This document shows, in pieces, positions 8,662 to 14,678 of a DNA stretch of 64,000 bases. This stretch comes from Lutimaribacter salitolerans. Its GTDB lineage: Bacteria; Pseudomonadota; Alphaproteobacteria; Rhodobacterales; Rhodobacteraceae. The number at the start of each line of letters is the position of its first letter. Position 1 is the stretch's first letter. Location: positions 62,001 to 126,000 of the forward strand of contig NZ_JBHUDD010000027.1 of NCBI RefSeq assembly GCF_042677865.1. Reading direction: 5' to 3'. Below the pieces are notes generated by a model. It made no database searches, was not told where the DNA came from, and was given only the letters and a program-made list of their open reading frames with translations. The position numbers and the translations under genes were made by a program.

Positions 8662-8962
8662 GGATGACCTGCCCCAGCCGGAGGAACCGGCCAACCTGAA
8701 ATTCCTGCGCCGTCTGGTGACAACCCTGACAGCGGTGATGATCGTCGGGGTCATAGTGATCATTGCCCTGCTTGTCACGGCCCTGCGCGACACCGGCCCC
8801 GCCCTGCCCGATCAGATCACTCTGCCCGGCGGCGCAACCGCCACCGCCTTTACCCAAGGTGCGGGCTGGTATGCCATCGTGACGGCGGATGACCGCATCC
8901 TGATCTACAACCGCACCACGGGGGCGATGATGCAGGAAATAACGGTTGATGCGGGTGACTGA
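8660..8962 (+). CDS. DUF6476 family small membrane protein
   Basis: 100 aa. It has a short cytoplasmic start rich in Pro and Glu, one long transmembrane helix (about residues 18-44, TLTAVMIVGVIVIIALLVTAL) and a small periplasmic beta domain of about 55 residues ending in an ILIYNRTTGAMMQEI strand. The sequence pattern is that of the DUF6476 family of Rhodobacterales; function unknown. The ATG overlaps the start codon of the divergent pseudouridine synthase (CATG at 8659-8662), so its promoter must lie inside that gene. Its stop is directly followed by the 3' end of the tRNA-His gene on the other strand. Confidence 0.8.
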   Translation: MDDLPQPEEPANLKFLRRLVTTLTAVMIVGVIVIIALLVTALRDTGPALPDQITLPGGATATAFTQGAGWYAIVTADDRILIYNRTTGAMMQEITVDAGD

Positions 8963-9039
8963 TGGTACCGCCTCCCCGGCTTGAACGGGGGACCTCTGGA
9001 TCCACAATCCAGCGCTCTAACCAACTGAGCTAAGGCGGC
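8963..9039 (-). tRNA. tRNA-His (anticodon GTG), alphaproteobacterial type without encoded G-1
   Basis: A 77-nt cloverleaf including encoded CCA: acceptor GCCGCCT with AGGCGGT, D-stem GCTC/GAGC, anticodon stem CTGGA/TCCAG with loop TTGTGGA, T-stem CCCCG/CGGGG. The anticodon GTG reads His codons. The base before position 1 is T rather than G, the discriminator is A73, and position 72 is U opposite G1. Canonical bacterial tRNA-His has G-1 opposite C73. The A73/U72 form is known from an alphaproteobacterial clade with a divergent HisRS. Confidence 0.95.
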
Positions 9040-9096
9040 ACTGACGGGCGATCTACCCGCAAGGGTGAATGAATGCAAGGGCGTTGCCGCGATTTT

Positions 9097-9588
9097 TCAC
9101 CGCGTCTGCAAATCAATCTCCCACGCCTGTTCCACCAGATCGACACCGAAACTGTGCACCGGGCGCGATGCCGTGCAGGACCAGCCGTTGCGCGCATACA
9201 GCGCGCAGGCGGCGCGGTGGCTTTCGTGGGTCCAAAGCTGCATGCGCGCATATCCCCGCCCCCGCGCCCAATCCGTGCAGGTCGCCAGCAGGTGCCGCCC
9301 CAGACCGGTGCCACGCGCCTGCGGCACCAGCAGGAACAGCCGCAGCTTGGCTGTGGTGTCGTCCTGACGGACGCAGAATATGCTGCCCAGACGTTCACCC
9401 CCGCGCCACGCGATCCAGGCCCGTTCGCAGGCCGGATCGTGGCTGCGGATGAATTCGGCCAGCACCTCGGCCACCAGCGCCTCGAACGTGGCATCGAACC
9501 CTTCGTCGCGGGCATACAGAACGCCATGCTGCTGGATCAGCCAGCCCGCATCGCCGATTTCCAGATCGCGCAGTTCGATATCATCCAT
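9097..9588 (-). CDS. GNAT family N-acetyltransferase
   Basis: 163 aa from the ATG at 9588. The acetyl-CoA binding motif A is clear: LFLLVPQARGTGLGRHLLATCTDWARGRGY (key residues Q-x-x-G-x-G at about 100), followed by motif B with HESHRAACALYARNGW. The N-terminal half has the usual beta-alpha layout and a DLEIGDAGWLIQQHGVLY opening seen in MarR-fused or stand-alone GNATs that contain a conserved Tyr. Substrate unknown. The gene is next to tRNA-His and divergent from the DUF6324 gene. Confidence 0.85.
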   Translation of the reverse strand: MDDIELRDLEIGDAGWLIQQHGVLYARDEGFDATFEALVAEVLAEFIRSHDPACERAWIAWRGGERLGSIFCVRQDDTTAKLRLFLLVPQARGTGLGRHLLATCTDWARGRGYARMQLWTHESHRAACALYARNGWSCTASRPVHSFGVDLVEQAWEIDLQTR

Positions 9589-9664
9589 GCCCCATCTGAC
9601 TGCGCCCGCGCTTGCCAAGCAAGGGGGAAAGGGATAATCGCCCTTCAGACCAAGGAGACGACAG

Positions 9665-9859
9665 ATGGGCATCAACAGCGAACGCGACGTGACAGCCAAC
9701 CTGCAAATCGGTCCGACCGATCAGGGCATGGTGCGCCTGTACATCGAGGCCGATGGCGTCGAGGTCCCGATGGATTTCGAGCCCGAAGAGGCCGAGGAAA
9801 TCGCCGAGGAAATCCGCGCCGCCGCCCGGGCCGCGCGCGGCGTCAAACCGAAAAAATGA
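9665..9859 (+). CDS. DUF6324 family small protein
   Basis: 64 aa with a strong AAGGAG site. It has a beta-rich first half (LQIGPTDQGMVRLYIEADGVEVPMDF in outline) and an acidic then basic helix (EPEEAEEIAEEI ... ARAARGVKPKK). The pattern fits the DUF6324 family known mainly from Rhodobacteraceae. No function is known. Its last 17 bases overlap the convergent MmcB gene. Confidence 0.75.
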   Translation: MGINSERDVTANLQIGPTDQGMVRLYIEADGVEVPMDFEPEEAEEIAEEIRAAARAARGVKPKK

Positions 9860-10286
9860 ACTCGGGGTCGCGCAGCGCCTGAAGCCGCCTTGCGGCGTGG
9901 GTTGCGAATTTCTGCACCATCGCCTTGCGCCGTGCCGGGGCCAGCCGGGATTCATGCCCGCTGCGGATCAGTTCGGCCCCCCAGGCATCGGCCAGGATCA
10001 GCCCGGTTTCATCGGGCAGCAATTCGGTCGGAAAATCGGCGTCGACGGCCCAGAAAAACCTGTCGGACCACTCCAGATAGCCCTGCCACTTGCTATCGGA
10101 CATGAAATCGGCACGGCTGGATTTACACTCGATCACCCATAACTCGCCCTTGGGACCCAGCGCCATGACGTCCACGCGCAGGCCACGGCAGGGCACGAAT
10201 TCCTCGATCGAGACAAAGCCAAGCTCGGTCAGATGGCGGCATACGCCACGCGCAAGCATCTGTCCGGGTTGGGTGCGCAGGGTCAT
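9843..10286 (-). CDS. mmcB: MmcB family DNA repair protein (PD-(D/E)xK nuclease-like)
   Basis: 147 aa. The core shows a PD-(D/E)xK-like arrangement: VDVMALGPKG then VIECKSSRADFMSD, that is D ... E-x-K, with downstream KWQGYLEWSDRFFWAVD and a helical C-terminus rich in Arg and Ala. This matches MmcB (formerly DUF2134, PF06319), which in Caulobacter is tied to damage-induced mutagenesis together with ImuABC. No imu genes are in the window. It converges with the DUF6324 gene with a 17-base overlap. Confidence 0.85.
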   Translation of the reverse strand: MTLRTQPGQMLARGVCRHLTELGFVSIEEFVPCRGLRVDVMALGPKGELWVIECKSSRADFMSDSKWQGYLEWSDRFFWAVDADFPTELLPDETGLILADAWGAELIRSGHESRLAPARRKAMVQKFATHAARRLQALRDPEFIFSV

Positions 10287-10324
10287 GCGTCAAATATGAA
10301 CAAACACGGAACAAAGACAAGCCC

Positions 10325-10353
10325 TTGTCGGAGCCTCCATGTCGGCTTATGTG
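10325..10353 (+). promoter_or_regulatory. Predicted sigma-70 promoter for the structured RNA
   Basis: TTGTCG (10325-10330, preceded by C as in alphaproteobacterial CTTG boxes), a 17-base spacer, and TATGTG (10348-10353). Transcription would begin at about 10358-10360, just inside the base-paired 5' end of the RNA candidate that follows. There is no ORF start with a ribosome site directly downstream. Confidence 0.45.
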
Positions 10354-10533
10354 CTGTGGTGGCGGGTGCTGCTCTTCTCGTTACACGGTTGCATTCCGGT
10401 GGCCTTAAGCATCTCCGAGGGAGTTGGCTCTGTCCGGGCCCTGGTCCGGTTACCTGACGCCCACCTGTACACACAGGTCCTCGGGAATGAGATAACCAAA
10501 CGGTCGCTGCGGGCCCGCCACACTACCCCACAG
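10354..10533 (+). ncRNA. Structured non-coding RNA candidate, about 175-180 nt (6S-like architecture)
   Basis: No convincing ORF fills this gap. The ends can pair: CTGTGG (10354-10359) with CCACAG (10528-10533), and TGGCGGG (10360-10366) with CCCGCCA (10514-10520), giving a 13-bp closing stem with a 7-base bulge on the 3' side. Inside, CCGAGG (10415-10420) pairs with CCTCGG (10479-10484), stacked directly on a perfect 6-bp tetraloop hairpin ACCTGT-ACAC-ACAGGT (10463-10478). A further small hairpin CCGG/CCGG lies at 10434-10449. A closed rod of this length with a predicted promoter at its 5' end resembles 6S RNA. However, the usual 6S neighbours (zapA, fau) are absent and I cannot confirm the family. 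The SRP-RNA, tmRNA and RNase P core motifs are not present. Confidence 0.5.
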
Positions 10534-10537
10534 CAGT

Positions 10538-10864
10538 TCAGCGGCGACGCGGCGCCTTGGCCGGGGCTGACACCGGGACAGGGCGGCTCATGTCGACGCG
10601 GACCACCGGCGCGCGGTTGCCGCCGCGCGGTTCGTCATCGTCATCATCCTTCATGCGCATCACGGCGATGGCAAACTGCACGCCTGCAAAGACGATGCCA
10701 TTGGCGAACCAAAGGATGATCACCGCCAGCAACCCCTTGTCCGAATGGGTCACAAGGTGCCACAGGTTGGCGATGTTGAAATACAGCAGCATGCCCACAA
10801 AGGCCGCCGCGATGGCAAAACCGATGGCGACATTCACGATGTAGAGACGGATCAGCTTGGGCAT
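10538..10864 (-). CDS. Small two-helix membrane protein
   Basis: 108 aa with AGGAG at the right distance before the ATG. Two transmembrane helices (about residues 8-30 and 43-68) are followed by a short cytoplasmic tail with a run of five Asp (KDDDDDEP) and then a basic, proline-rich end (APAKAPRRR). No recognised family. It stands on the opposite strand just beyond the 3' end of the RNA candidate and upstream of the tiny-ORF cluster. Confidence 0.7.
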   Translation of the reverse strand: MPKLIRLYIVNVAIGFAIAAAFVGMLLYFNIANLWHLVTHSDKGLLAVIILWFANGIVFAGVQFAIAVMRMKDDDDDEPRGGNRAPVVRVDMSRPVPVSAPAKAPRRR

Positions 10865-10971
10865 TGGATCGCTCCTTTTGAATATGACAAAGATACTCTG
10901 CCCCGGTATCGCTTCAACCCCGTTGACCGCGCAGACGCCGGTATCGGCCTTATTTGGCCTATCCTGCGCGC

Positions 10972-11097
10972 TTATGCAGCAGGCGCGCGGCGCAGATACA
11001 TGGGCCGCGCATCGGGACGCAGGGCATGATGCGGCTTGCCGTCGCGCGCACGCAGGGCTTTGAGACGGTTCTGGCGGGCCTTGATCAGCAGGGTCAT
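10972..11097 (-). CDS. Tiny basic protein, 41 aa, family member B
   Basis: The ORF starts at 11097 behind AAGGA. It begins MTLLIKARQNRL, identical to the first 12 residues of the ORF at 11136-11270. Three of the first 12 codons differ synonymously between the two (TTG/CTG, AAA/AAG, CGC/CGT), which argues that both are translated. The rest is strongly basic (KALRARDGKPHH ... RRAPAA) and differs from its partner. No known family. It lies 38 bp after ORF A. Confidence 0.6.
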   Translation of the reverse strand: MTLLIKARQNRLKALRARDGKPHHALRPDARPMYLRRAPAA

Positions 11098-11135
11098 GTC
11101 AGAGATTCCTTCAACGGTTGGTCAGAGCGTGTGGA

Positions 11136-11270
11136 TCAAGCCGCACGGCGGCTGCGGAAATCGACCGGCGCAGGGCGCTGCGACAGATCGGCAAAGAGGT
11201 TGGTGTGCTGCGCCTGCAGCTTTTGCAGGGCGATGAGGCGGTTCTGGCGGGCTTTGATCAACAGGGTCAT
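11136..11270 (-). CDS. Tiny basic protein, 44 aa, family member A
   Basis: The start at 11270 has GGAG 7 bases upstream. The protein opens with the same 12 residues as ORF B (MTLLIKARQNRL), then IALQKLQAQHTNLFADLSQR and a basic end DFRSRRAA. It is predicted to be a short amphipathic helix with a flexible basic tail and has no membrane segment. It lies 41 bp after the 49-aa ORF at 11312-11461 and on the same strand, so the three probably form one transcript. Too short for function to be inferred. Confidence 0.6.
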   Translation of the reverse strand: MTLLIKARQNRLIALQKLQAQHTNLFADLSQRPAPVDFRSRRAA

Positions 11271-11311
11271 GTCAGGTCTCCGAGCGAGAATGGTTTGATG
11301 GGTGAAAACAG

Positions 11312-11461
11312 TCACAGACCGTTAAAGCCACGGGCGGCATAGCCCAGCTCGTAGCGGAACAGCGTTGCGATCTCTGTCCGCGTCACCTTGGGCGGAACAG
11401 GTTCGGCGCTGACGTCTTTTGCCAAATCCAGTCCCAGGCGGGTTTTCAATGTCTGCATCAT
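11312..11461 (-). CDS. Tiny protein, 49 aa, first ORF of the small-protein cluster
   Basis: The start at 11461 (tandem ATG ATG) has AGGAAG 6 bases upstream. The sequence begins MMQTLKTRLGLDLAKDV, with a central Pro-rich hinge (EPVPPKVTRTEI) and an aromatic C-terminal helix (ATLFRYELGYAARGFNGL). It is not related at sequence level to the two ORFs downstream but shares strand, size and spacing. It lies divergent to, and 164 bp from, an ECF sigma factor gene, so it may belong to that regulon. No family recognised. Confidence 0.6.
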   Translation of the reverse strand: MMQTLKTRLGLDLAKDVSAEPVPPKVTRTEIATLFRYELGYAARGFNGL

Positions 11462-11501
11462 CGTTGTCTTCCTTTTCCGTGTCGCCCCCGACATCAACAA
11501 G

Positions 11502-11529
11502 GACGGACCCATCGAGAAATAAGTTTCAC
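11502..11529 (-). promoter_or_regulatory. Possible ECF-type promoter for the tiny-ORF cluster
   Basis: On the minus strand, TGAAAC (11529-11524) is followed after 18 bases by CGTC (11505-11502), similar to the general TGAAAC/CGTC pattern of ECF promoters though the spacer is one or two bases long. It would start transcription about 35 bases before the 49-aa ORF. Only a pattern match. An inverted repeat CGAAAA-N6-TTTTCG lies nearby at 11530-11547. Confidence 0.25.
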
Positions 11530-11625
11530 GAAAAAGACGCTTTTCGACCCAGAAAAGGTTAACATCTTGTTATTTATGGTAAAATTAAGTCGAAAAAAAT
11601 GAAATCATGAGGAAGGAGCCACGGT

Positions 11626-12168
11626 TTGGCTGATCCTGCACTGATCGAGCAGCTGTTGTCGCGCGTCTCACTGGGCGACCGGCGCGCCTATGCACAGCTT
11701 TATGATGTGGCGGCCCCGAAACTGTTTGGCGTCTGCGTGCGTGTGTTGAAGGACCACGCCACAGCCGAAGACGCGCTGCAAGAGGCATGGATGAAGATCT
11801 GGCGCTATGCCGACCGCTATGCCGGTGGGGGAAGTTCCGCGATGGGCTGGATGGTCTCGATCGCGCGCAACACCGCCATCGACAAGCTGCGGGCGGCACG
11901 CGTCACCGACGACGTGGATGAGGTGGCCGAGCGGCTGCCCTCCTCGGACCCGACGCCCGAGCAGGCGGTTCTGGCCAGTGCGCAACTGGGCGAGATCACC
12001 GCCTGTCTGGCCACGCTGGACGACCCGCGCGACAAGGCCGTGCGCGGGGCCTATCTCGAGGGGCTCAGCTATTCCGAGCTGGCCCGGAAATTCGACGTGC
12101 CGCTGAACACGGTGCGCACCTGGCTGCGTCGCAGCCTGCTGAGTCTGAGGGAGTGTATGGGTCAATGA
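11626..12168 (+). CDS. ECF RNA polymerase sigma factor (SigK type)
   Basis: 180 aa with a TTG start that has AGGAAGGAG 7 bases upstream; no ATG fits as well. Region 2 is AYAQLYDVAAPKLFGVCVRVL ... AEDALQEAWMKIWRYADRY, region 2.4 is GWMVSIARNTAIDKLRA, and region 4 is DDPRDKAVRGAYLEGLSYSELARKF followed by VPLNTVRTWLRRSLLSLRE. The next gene encodes an RskA-type anti-sigma factor and starts within this gene's stop codon (ATGA), so the pair is translationally coupled. Such sigma factors are held by the membrane-bound partner until a signal (often oxidative or envelope stress) releases them. A palindromic A/T-rich region lies upstream. Confidence 0.93.
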   Translation: MADPALIEQLLSRVSLGDRRAYAQLYDVAAPKLFGVCVRVLKDHATAEDALQEAWMKIWRYADRYAGGGSSAMGWMVSIARNTAIDKLRAARVTDDVDEVAERLPSSDPTPEQAVLASAQLGEITACLATLDDPRDKAVRGAYLEGLSYSELARKFDVPLNTVRTWLRRSLLSLRECMGQ

Positions 12169-12860
12169 CAGACGCCGTGATGGAAAACCGCGAATACAGC
12201 CTGCGCGCGGGCGAATACGTGCTGCGTCTGCTTTCCGCCCGCGAAGAACGCGATTTCGAGGATCAGTTGACCGGCAACCCCGGCCTGATGGCCGAGGTCG
12301 CGCGCTGGAACCGGCGTTTCGCCGGTCTGGACGCCGAGTTTCAACCCGTGCCCCCGCCAAGCGCGGTCAAGGCCGAGCTGATGGCCCGCCTGTTCGGTGA
12401 AGAGACGCCGCGCACCCTGCCCTTCTGGCAGCGGCTGGGCCTGTGGCAGGGGGTATCGCTTGCCTCGCTTGCCGTCGCAGGCGTGTTCGCCTGGCAGGTG
12501 ATGCAGACGCAGCCCGGCCCGGTTGGCCCGGCCCCTGTCTATGTCTCCGAAGTGGTGGCCGAGGATTCCAGCCTGCGGGTTCTGGCGGTGTTTGACGGGG
12601 CCACCGATCAACTGCGCATCACCCGCACGGCGGGCGGCCCCGATACCGGACGGGTGCACGAATTGTGGGCCATCGCGGGCGACAACGCGCCGGTGTCGCT
12701 TGGCGTGATGCCCGACGACGGGCGCGGGGCGATCACCCTGCCGCAGGGCGTGTCCCCGCAGGGGCTGGTGCTGGCCATCTCGGACGAGCCACCGGGCGGC
12801 TCGCCCACGGGTCAACCCACCGGCGCGGTTCTGGCCGTGGGGCAGGTCTTGGACCTGTGA
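12165..12860 (+). CDS. Anti-sigma factor, RskA family
   Basis: 231 aa. The start at 12165 overlaps the sigma-factor stop (ATGA). It has an N-terminal cytoplasmic anti-sigma helix bundle (about 1-80: AGEYVLRLLSAREERDFED and RWNRRFAGLDAEF), one transmembrane helix (about 93-112: GVSLASLAVAGVFAWQV), and a periplasmic RskA domain with VHELWAIAGDNAPVSLGVMP near residue 165 and a Gly/Pro-rich end. RskA relatives sequester SigK at the membrane and are often cleaved by proteolysis. No zinc (HxxxCxxC) motif is seen, so this is not a ZAS-type ChrR. Confidence 0.9.
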   Translation: MTDAVMENREYSLRAGEYVLRLLSAREERDFEDQLTGNPGLMAEVARWNRRFAGLDAEFQPVPPPSAVKAELMARLFGEETPRTLPFWQRLGLWQGVSLASLAVAGVFAWQVMQTQPGPVGPAPVYVSEVVAEDSSLRVLAVFDGATDQLRITRTAGGPDTGRVHELWAIAGDNAPVSLGVMPDDGRGAITLPQGVSPQGLVLAISDEPPGGSPTGQPTGAVLAVGQVLDL

Positions 12861-12867
12861 CGGCTTG

Positions 12868-12899
12868 GGGGATGGTGACATGACAGGGTCATCATCCCC
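12868..12899 (+). terminator. Hairpin after the sigma/anti-sigma operon
   Basis: A 12-bp stem, GGGGATGGTGAC with GTCATCATCCCC (one G-T pair), and an 8-base loop, 7 bases after the anti-sigma stop codon. There is no T-run, so it may act as a barrier or Rho-assisted terminator. Confidence 0.45.
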
Positions 12900-12936
12900 G
12901 GCTACTCTTGCGACATCCTGACGCAAGGAGAGTGCC

Positions 12937-13647
12937 ATGTTGCGACTGCACTGTTTTGCCCCCGCCATGGGCATGATCAGCCCCAGCCCGTTTTCCGTGA
13001 AATCGCTGGCTCTGCTGGAAATCGCCGGCTTGACGTACGAGCGGGTCGCGGGCGATCCCCGCCGCGCGCCCAAGAAGAAACTTCCGTTTCTCAGGGATGC
13101 GGGAAAGACGATCCCGGATTCGCATCTGACCCAGCAGCATCTGACGCAGGCGCATGGGGTCGACCTTGATGCGCACCTGTCGGATCACGAGCACGCGATC
13201 GCAACCGGTTTTCGCGCCTTGATCGAAGATCAGTTGTGCTGGGTGCTGGTCCATTCGCGCTGGATCGACAATCCCGATGCCACCCGCGATGCGTTTTTCA
13301 AGCCGGTGCCCGCCCTGATCCGTCCGGTGGTCTTTGCCATGGTGCAGCGTTATGTGCACAGGTCGCTGAACAGCCAGGGCATGGGCAGGCATAACGGCGC
13401 GCAGATCTATCGCTTTGGGGACGAGGCGCTGTCGGCGCTGGCAAATTATCTTGGTGACAAGCCCTATCTGATGGGCGCGCAGCCCTCGGCCATCGACACA
13501 AGCCTGTTCGGCATGCTGGAAAGCATCCTGACCCCTGCGCTTGACACGCCGTTGAAACAGGCCGCCTTGGCCCATCCGACCCTTGTGGCCTATCACCAGA
13601 GGTTCGAGGCAGAGCAGGTGCCCGATTTGCGGGCCAAAGCAGTCTAG
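12937..13647 (+). CDS. Glutathione S-transferase family protein (Fax/metaxin-like)
   Basis: 236 aa, start behind AAGGAG. The N-terminal thioredoxin-like half reads SPFSVKSLALLEIAGLTYERVAGDP and PKKKLPFLRDAGKTIPDSHLTQQHL, with the cis-Pro in KLPFL and the acidic-Ser (PDS) glutathione contact. The helical C-terminal half has YLGDKPYLMGAQPSAIDTSLFGML, the DTSLFG N-capping motif. The overall length and the missing catalytic Tyr/Ser/Cys at the usual first turn (SPFS could supply Ser) point to the failed-axon-connections/metaxin-like GST branch rather than a detoxification enzyme. It overlaps the nusB stop by 4 bases. Confidence 0.85.
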   Translation: MLRLHCFAPAMGMISPSPFSVKSLALLEIAGLTYERVAGDPRRAPKKKLPFLRDAGKTIPDSHLTQQHLTQAHGVDLDAHLSDHEHAIATGFRALIEDQLCWVLVHSRWIDNPDATRDAFFKPVPALIRPVVFAMVQRYVHRSLNSQGMGRHNGAQIYRFGDEALSALANYLGDKPYLMGAQPSAIDTSLFGMLESILTPALDTPLKQAALAHPTLVAYHQRFEAEQVPDLRAKAV

Positions 13648-14129
13648 AACGCTTCGGGCCGGGCCTCGCGCGCCATGTGGTCCAGCACCGCGTTGACGAA
13701 GGCGGGTTCGCGCCCGTCGGGAAAGAACGCCCCGGCAATGTCGACGAATTCCTTGATCACCACGCGCGGCGGCGTGTCCTTGGACACCAGTTCGGCCCCG
13801 GCGGCACGAAACAGCGCGCGCAGCACCGAATCGATGCGCCCCAAAGGCCAGGCCACCACCAGTGCGCGGTCGGTCATGTGGTCGATCCTGGTCTGCCAGT
13901 TCACCGCCTGATCCACGAGGTCGCGGAACAGGTCGGGATGGCCCTCGGCCATCTCGTCGCCCTCATAGCTTGCGCCGAAACGGTGGTCCAGAAACTCGCG
14001 CACCACGCCATCTGCGTCCTGCCCCGACTGCTCCATCTGGAACAGCGCCTGCACGGCATAAAGCCGCGCGGCCGATTTCATCTGGCGTCGGGTATCGGCG
14101 TCGGGCCGGGTCGCGGAGCGGTTGGTCAT
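13644..14129 (-). CDS. nusB: Transcription antitermination factor NusB
   Basis: 161 aa, all-helical. The N-terminal RNA-binding helix SAARLYAVQALFQMEQSG and the later core DSVLRALFRAAGAELVSKDTPPRVVIKEFVDIAGAF plus FVNAVLDHMAREAR are typical NusB. It joins NusE (S10) on boxA RNA for rRNA antitermination. The start (14129) overlaps the ribH stop (ATGA), giving the widespread ribH-nusB order. Confidence 0.96.
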   Translation of the reverse strand: MTNRSATRPDADTRRQMKSAARLYAVQALFQMEQSGQDADGVVREFLDHRFGASYEGDEMAEGHPDLFRDLVDQAVNWQTRIDHMTDRALVVAWPLGRIDSVLRALFRAAGAELVSKDTPPRVVIKEFVDIAGAFFPDGREPAFVNAVLDHMAREARPEAF

Positions 14130-14677
14130 GCGGTGCTGTCGTCCTGTGAGGGGCCCGCCACCTGATATTCATCGCGCGCGGGCTGAAACCCCACACCTCC
14201 GCGGGGCGCGCCCCACTTACGGGCAAGCGCCAGCAGATGCAAGGCCGCAGCCGCAGCACCACCGCCCTTGTTCTGGTCCTTCGGATCGGCGCGCACCTCG
14301 GCCTGTTTGCGGTTTTCCACGGTCAGGATACCGTTGCCGATGCACAGCCCTTGCAGGCCCAGCAGGGTCAGACCGCGGCTGCTGTCATTGCAGACCGTAT
14401 CATAATGCGTCGTCTCGCCCCGGATGATGCAGCCCAGCGCGACATAGCCGTCGAAATTCGCCATCCGTTCGGCCATGCCGATGGCGGGCGGGATTTCCAG
14501 CGCGCCGGGCACCTCGACCACCTCGAACGTGCCACCCACCGCCTCGATCTCGGCCACGGCCCCGGCGATCAGGTTGTCGGCGATGTCCTTATAGTACGGC
14601 GCCACCACGATCAGCAGTTTCACCGGCTTGTCGAAGGTCGGGCGCGGCAGGATGTAATGGGTTTCCGATCCGGCCAT
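14126..14677 (-). CDS. ribH: 6,7-dimethyl-8-ribityllumazine synthase
   Basis: 183 aa from 14677, one base after the ribB stop (TGACATG). Lumazine-synthase landmarks: PGALEIPPAIGMAERM (substrate loop), ALGCIIRGETTHYDTVCND with the active-site His and Arg region, and GILTVENRKQAEVRADP with the phosphate-binding loop. It condenses 5-amino-6-ribitylamino-uracil with DHBP in riboflavin synthesis. There is an extra tail after the family end (about 20 residues, GGVGFQPARDEYQVAG onward), common in alphaproteobacterial forms. ribD and ribE are not in the window. Confidence 0.95.
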   Translation of the reverse strand: MAGSETHYILPRPTFDKPVKLLIVVAPYYKDIADNLIAGAVAEIEAVGGTFEVVEVPGALEIPPAIGMAERMANFDGYVALGCIIRGETTHYDTVCNDSSRGLTLLGLQGLCIGNGILTVENRKQAEVRADPKDQNKGGGAAAAALHLLALARKWGAPRGGVGFQPARDEYQVAGPSQDDSTA

Positions 14678-14678
14678 G

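Noticed and set aside
10354..10533. SRP RNA, tmRNA or RNase P RNA
   Set aside because: The conserved core motifs of these RNAs (for example GGAAGGAAGC of SRP, GAGGAAAGTCC of RNase P) are absent on both strands.
10865..10971. A further tiny ORF upstream of the membrane protein
   Set aside because: No start with a ribosome site and no similarity to the other tiny ORFs.
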